The notes under the pieces were generated by a model that was given only the letters and a program-made list of their open reading frames with translations, made no database searches and was not told the origin of the DNA. A program made the position numbers and the translations under genes. From contig CAWHDV010000019.1 in the NCBI GenBank assembly GCA_963828185.1, forward strand, positions 496,001 through 560,000: DNA of 64,000 bases, given 5' to 3'. Positions within the stretch are counted from its first letter, which is position 1. The number at the start of each line of letters is the position of its first letter. The stretch comes from Rhodoblastus sp963828185 (GTDB taxonomy: Bacteria > Pseudomonadota > Alphaproteobacteria > Rhizobiales > Beijerinckiaceae). Positions 61,070 through 64,000 of this stretch are shown here, piece after piece.

Positions 61070-61078
61070 CAGGCGCTC

Positions 61079-62635
61079 CTATTCGGCGGCGGTTTTATGC
61101 ACGGCGGCCGAGAAATCTTCCGGGAAACGGTCGATGGCGGACAAGACGGGCATGGGGGTCAGGCCGCCATGCGCGCACAGCGATCCGTCGGTCATGACCT
61201 CGCAAAGGTCGCGGATCAGCGCGATGTTTCCTTTGACATTGATCCCGTCGATGATTTTCTGGACGGTTTCCTCGCCCCGCACCGCGCCGATGCGGCAGGG
61301 CGTGCATTTGCCGCAGCTTTCCGCGGCGCAGAAATGGAAGGCGAAACGCGCCATTTTCGCCATGTCGACGGTGTCGTCGAACACGACGACGCCGCCATGG
61401 CCGAGCATGGCGCGATTGGCGGCAAGCGCCTCGTAATCGAGCGGCAGGTCGAGCTCGCCGGCAGATAGATAGGCGCCGAGCGGGCCGCCGACCTGGACGG
61501 CGCGAACGGGACGTCCGCTCGCCGTGCCGCCGCCGAAATCCTCGATGATTTCGCGCAAGGACACGCCGAAGGCGAGTTCAATCAGGCCGCCGCGTAAAAC
61601 ATTGCCGCCGAGCTGGACGGGCAGGGTGCCGCGCGAGCGGCCCATGCCAAAGTCGGCATAGGCGGGGCCGCCCTTGTCGAGGATGAACGGGACCGCGGCG
61701 AGCGACAAGACGTTGTTGATCAGGGTCGGCTTGCCGAACAGGCCTGATATCGCCGGGATCGGCGGTTTGGCCCGCACCAGGCCGCGCTTGCCTTCGAGAC
61801 TTTCGAGCAGCGAGGTCTCCTCGCCGCAGATATAGGCGCCCGCGCCGATCCTCAGTTCGAGGTCGAAATGCTTGCCCGCGCCAAAGGCGTCGGCTCCGAT
61901 CCAGCCGTCGCGCCGCGCAAGGTGCAAGGCGTTGCGCATGGTCGTCGCGGCGTGCGGGTATTCCGAGCGCAAGTAGATGAAGCCCTTGTCTGCCCCTACG
62001 GCGTAGGCGGCGATGGCCATGCCCTCGATCAGCACGAAGGGGTCGCCCTCGAAGATCATGCGGTCGGCAAATGTGCCGCTGTCGCCCTCGTCGGCGTTGC
62101 ACACGACGTATTTCCGCGGCGCCTTGGCGTCGAGCACGGTCTTCCACTTGATACCCGCCGGGAAACCGGCGCCGCCGCGCCCGCGCAGGCCGGACAGGCG
62201 CACCTGCTCCACCACTTCGGCCGGAGTCATCCTGAGCGCCGCCTGCAAACCCTTCAACCCGTCGTGAGCACGATAATCTTCGAGCGAGAGCGGGTCGGTC
62301 ACGCCGACGCGCGCGAAAGTCAATCGCTGCTGTCGCTTCATCCAGTCGAGATCGTCGACGACGCCGAGGCGAAGCGGATGGGCGCCGCCTTGCGCTGCGC
62401 CAGCGTCTATCAGCGAGGCCACGTCCGTCGGGGCGACAGGTCCGTAGCCGACGCGGCCTTGCGGCGTCTCGAACTCGACCAGCGGCTCCAGCCAAAGCAT
62501 GCCGCGCGAGCCGTTGCGCACGATCTCGACTTCCAGCCCTCGCGCGGAAATTTCGCGCGCGAAGGCCGCCGCGACGGACTCGGCTCCGACCGAAAGCGCG
62601 GCGGCGTCACAGGGGATGAACAGGCGGATGGTCAT
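61079..62635 (-). CDS. fdsB: NAD-dependent formate dehydrogenase beta subunit
   Basis: The FMN- and NAD-binding subunit (518 residues), related to NuoF with an N-terminal thioredoxin-like region. Motifs: GLRGRGGAGFPAGIKWKTVL, VCNADEGDSGTFADRMIFEG, GAYICGEETSLLESLEGKRG, and the [4Fe-4S] motif ESCGKCTPCRIGAVRG. The start MTIRLFIPCD overlaps the fdsG stop by four bases. Confidence 0.95.
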   Translation of the reverse strand: MTIRLFIPCDAAALSVGAESVAAAFAREISARGLEVEIVRNGSRGMLWLEPLVEFETPQGRVGYGPVAPTDVASLIDAGAAQGGAHPLRLGVVDDLDWMKRQQRLTFARVGVTDPLSLEDYRAHDGLKGLQAALRMTPAEVVEQVRLSGLRGRGGAGFPAGIKWKTVLDAKAPRKYVVCNADEGDSGTFADRMIFEGDPFVLIEGMAIAAYAVGADKGFIYLRSEYPHAATTMRNALHLARRDGWIGADAFGAGKHFDLELRIGAGAYICGEETSLLESLEGKRGLVRAKPPIPAISGLFGKPTLINNVLSLAAVPFILDKGGPAYADFGMGRSRGTLPVQLGGNVLRGGLIELAFGVSLREIIEDFGGGTASGRPVRAVQVGGPLGAYLSAGELDLPLDYEALAANRAMLGHGGVVVFDDTVDMAKMARFAFHFCAAESCGKCTPCRIGAVRGEETVQKIIDGINVKGNIALIRDLCEVMTDGSLCAHGGLTPMPVLSAIDRFPEDFSAAVHKTAAE

Positions 62636-63120
62636 GCGTCCGCTCCGACTTTTCCGGCCGCACGGAAGCAAAGCGCGTCAAGACTTTCCTCGTCGAGCCG
62701 GCCAAAAATCTCTCCGTCATAGAGGGCGTTGGGACCGAGCGCGCAATTGCCGAGACAATACACCGTCTCAACCTTCAGGCCGTTCTGATAGTCGCCGTCG
62801 ATCTTGACGCCATGCCTCTTTTCGAGATGGCCGGCCAGGTTTTCGGCGCCCCGCGCCTGACAGGCCTCGGCCCGGCAGAATTTTATCGCATGGCCAAGCG
62901 GCGGTTGGCGCTTGAAGTCGTGATAAAAGGAGATCGCGCCGAAGACTTCGGCCCGCGACAGGTTGAGCGACCTTGCGATCATGGCCACCGCGCGCGCATC
63001 GACGTAACCAAATCTTTCCTGCAGAGCGTGCAGGATGGGAAGGAGCGGACCTTCGAGGCCGCACAACTCGTCGATTGTCTTCTGGGCTAGGGTTTCGTCC
63101 CAAGGATCTGGGGTCGCCAT
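62632..63120 (-). CDS. fdsG: NAD-dependent formate dehydrogenase gamma subunit
   Basis: A 162-residue NuoE-like thioredoxin-fold subunit with one [2Fe-2S] cluster. Ligand regions are FCRAEACQARGAENLAGHL and VYCLGNCALGPNALYDGEIF. It is the first gene of the fds operon; its promoter region (63121-63361) contains a LysR-type palindrome. Confidence 0.95.
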   Translation of the reverse strand: MATPDPWDETLAQKTIDELCGLEGPLLPILHALQERFGYVDARAVAMIARSLNLSRAEVFGAISFYHDFKRQPPLGHAIKFCRAEACQARGAENLAGHLEKRHGVKIDGDYQNGLKVETVYCLGNCALGPNALYDGEIFGRLDEESLDALCFRAAGKVGADA

Positions 63121-63211
63121 CGTTTTCTCCCGCCCTGCGTTAAAAAGCCGCAGGTTGAACGCAAAACTGGCGCTAAATCCATCAGGCGCGCAAATGATTT
63201 TTTTCGAAGGA

Positions 63212-63232
63212 CTGATAGGTCGCGCCTATCAG
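63212..63232. promoter_or_regulatory. LysR-type binding palindrome upstream of fdsG
   Basis: A perfect 21-base dyad CTGATAGG-tcgcg-CCTATCAG contains the T-N11-A core of LysR-family sites (T63216 and A63228). It lies about 92 bases before the fdsG start. In Cupriavidus the fds operon is controlled by the LysR-type FdsR. No lysR gene is in the window. Confidence 0.6.
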
Positions 63233-63361
63233 AAGCCTCGCCTGCCGCCTCGCCCTTCGGGCGATTCCATCAAAAATGCGTTCACCCGTTAGATAGGGAG
63301 GTTTCTTCGGGGCGCCAGACCGGGGGGCGTCAATGCCCTCGGATCCTGTCGGTCTTTGTTG

Positions 63362-64000
63362 TCAGCCGCCTTGCACAGCGTCGGCTGCGCGCGGAGCCGC
63401 TCCGCGCCGTCTTGCGTTCGCCCACACGCTGAAGCGGTCGAGATAGAGATAGACTACCGGAGTCGTGAACAAGGTCAGCATTTGACTGATGATCAGGCCA
63501 CCGACGATCGACACGCCGAGCGGACGGCGGATCTCGCCGCCTTCGCCAAAGCTCAGCGCCAGCGGCACAGCGCCAAGGATCGCCGCCATGGTGGTCATCA
63601 TGATCGGCCGGAAGCGCAGCATGCAAGCCTCGTAAATGGCGTCGTACGACGTGGCCGCGTGGTCCCTTTTGGCGACGATAGCGAAATCCACCATCATGAT
63701 GGCGTTCTTCTTGACGATGCCGATCAGCAGGATGATGCCTAGCCCCGCGATGATGCTGAACTGGATATGGAACAGCATCAGGGCGAGAAACGCGCCCACG
63801 CCCGCCGAAGGCAAGGTGGACAGGATGGTGATCGGGTGGATCGTGCTCTCGTAAAGGACGCCCAGCACGATGTAGATCGCCAGGAGCGCTACGCCCAGCA
63901 GCAAGGGCATGCTCTTGAACGATTTGGCGAACACCTGCGCCGTGCCGGATGGCGACCCGTGCACGGAGGTCGGCATGTGGATTTCGGCCTCGGCGGCGTG
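63362..64000 (-). CDS. RND efflux pump inner-membrane subunit (C-terminal part)
   Basis: The C-terminal 212 residues of an AcrB/MdtBC-type RND transporter; the frame is open through the window end. Typical features are GSPSGTAQVFAKSFKSMPLL, AIYIVLGVLYESTIHPITIL, IGIVKKNAIMMVDFAI and LRFRPIMMTTMAAILGAVPL. The sequence resembles MdtB/MdtC, which work as a pair with an MdtA adaptor. It lies upstream of and in the same direction as the fds operon, with 241 bases between. Confidence 0.92.
   Translation of the reverse strand, partial: HAAEAEIHMPTSVHGSPSGTAQVFAKSFKSMPLLLGVALLAIYIVLGVLYESTIHPITILSTLPSAGVGAFLALMLFHIQFSIIAGLGIILLIGIVKKNAIMMVDFAIVAKRDHAATSYDAIYEACMLRFRPIMMTTMAAILGAVPLALSFGEGGEIRRPLGVSIVGGLIISQMLTLFTTPVVYLYLDRFSVWANARRRGAAPRAADAVQGG

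Overview
The window is high-GC DNA with alphaproteobacterial gene order throughout: rplM-rpsI, nrdR-ribD-ribE-ribH-nusB-thiL, bamE-CBP3-DUF177-plsX-fabH-ihfA-merR-tRNA-Pro, and fdsGBACD. A class I PHA synthase, a PedF-type cytochrome c, a soluble NAD-linked formate dehydrogenase and an H+-pyrophosphatase suggest a Hyphomicrobiales bacterium. A methylotroph or phototroph-related member of the Beijerinckiaceae/Methylocystaceae is plausible, but the genus cannot be fixed from this sequence.

Layout. 1-26.9 kb is core chromosome: ribosomal proteins, argC, phaC, an aminotransferase, a chemoreceptor, hisI, folE, an M24 peptidase, prmA, riboflavin/nusB/thiL genes, hppA, bamE, plsX/fabH, ihfA and a MerR regulator, ending in tRNA-Pro(GGG). 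26.94-35.53 kb is a compact 8.6-kb integrated element. It is bounded by an 18-bp direct repeat of the tRNA 3' end, with matching 22-bp repeats just inside each end. It carries a tyrosine integrase, two HTH/excisionase-like proteins, a large ORF with internal iteron-like repeats, a RuvC-type resolvase and a terminase small subunit, but no other phage structural genes. This is the outline of a phage satellite. An IS630-family element has inserted into the end of the terminase gene and can be excised in silico to restore the reading frame.

35.6-39.3 kb holds NikR, an exported protein, a NarL-type response regulator with a divergent histidine kinase, and a small exported protein. 39.5-41.9 kb is a TonB-dependent receptor behind two matched palindromes. 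41.9-46.2 kb is a probable photosensory locus: a p-coumarate:CoA-ligase-like enzyme, a single-domain response regulator, a photoactive yellow protein (PYP) homologue with natural substitutions in the chromophore pocket, an XRE regulator and an HWE-family PAS histidine kinase. 46.3-55.3 kb has a CoA-binding protein, a chemoreceptor, a host-attachment-family protein, malQ, eutBC, a PedF-like cytochrome c, bacterioferritin and its ferredoxin. 55.4-63.2 kb is the fdsGBACD operon with an oxalate/formate-family MFS transporter as last gene, behind a LysR-type palindrome. The window ends inside an RND efflux pump gene.

Quality note. Five otherwise conserved genes (aminotransferase, M24 peptidase, hppA, nikR, histidine kinase) each carry one extra base at a short homopolymer, and a small gene at 39.03 kb appears to lack one. 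This looks like sequencing or assembly error more than decay. Those genes are annotated across the frameshift.
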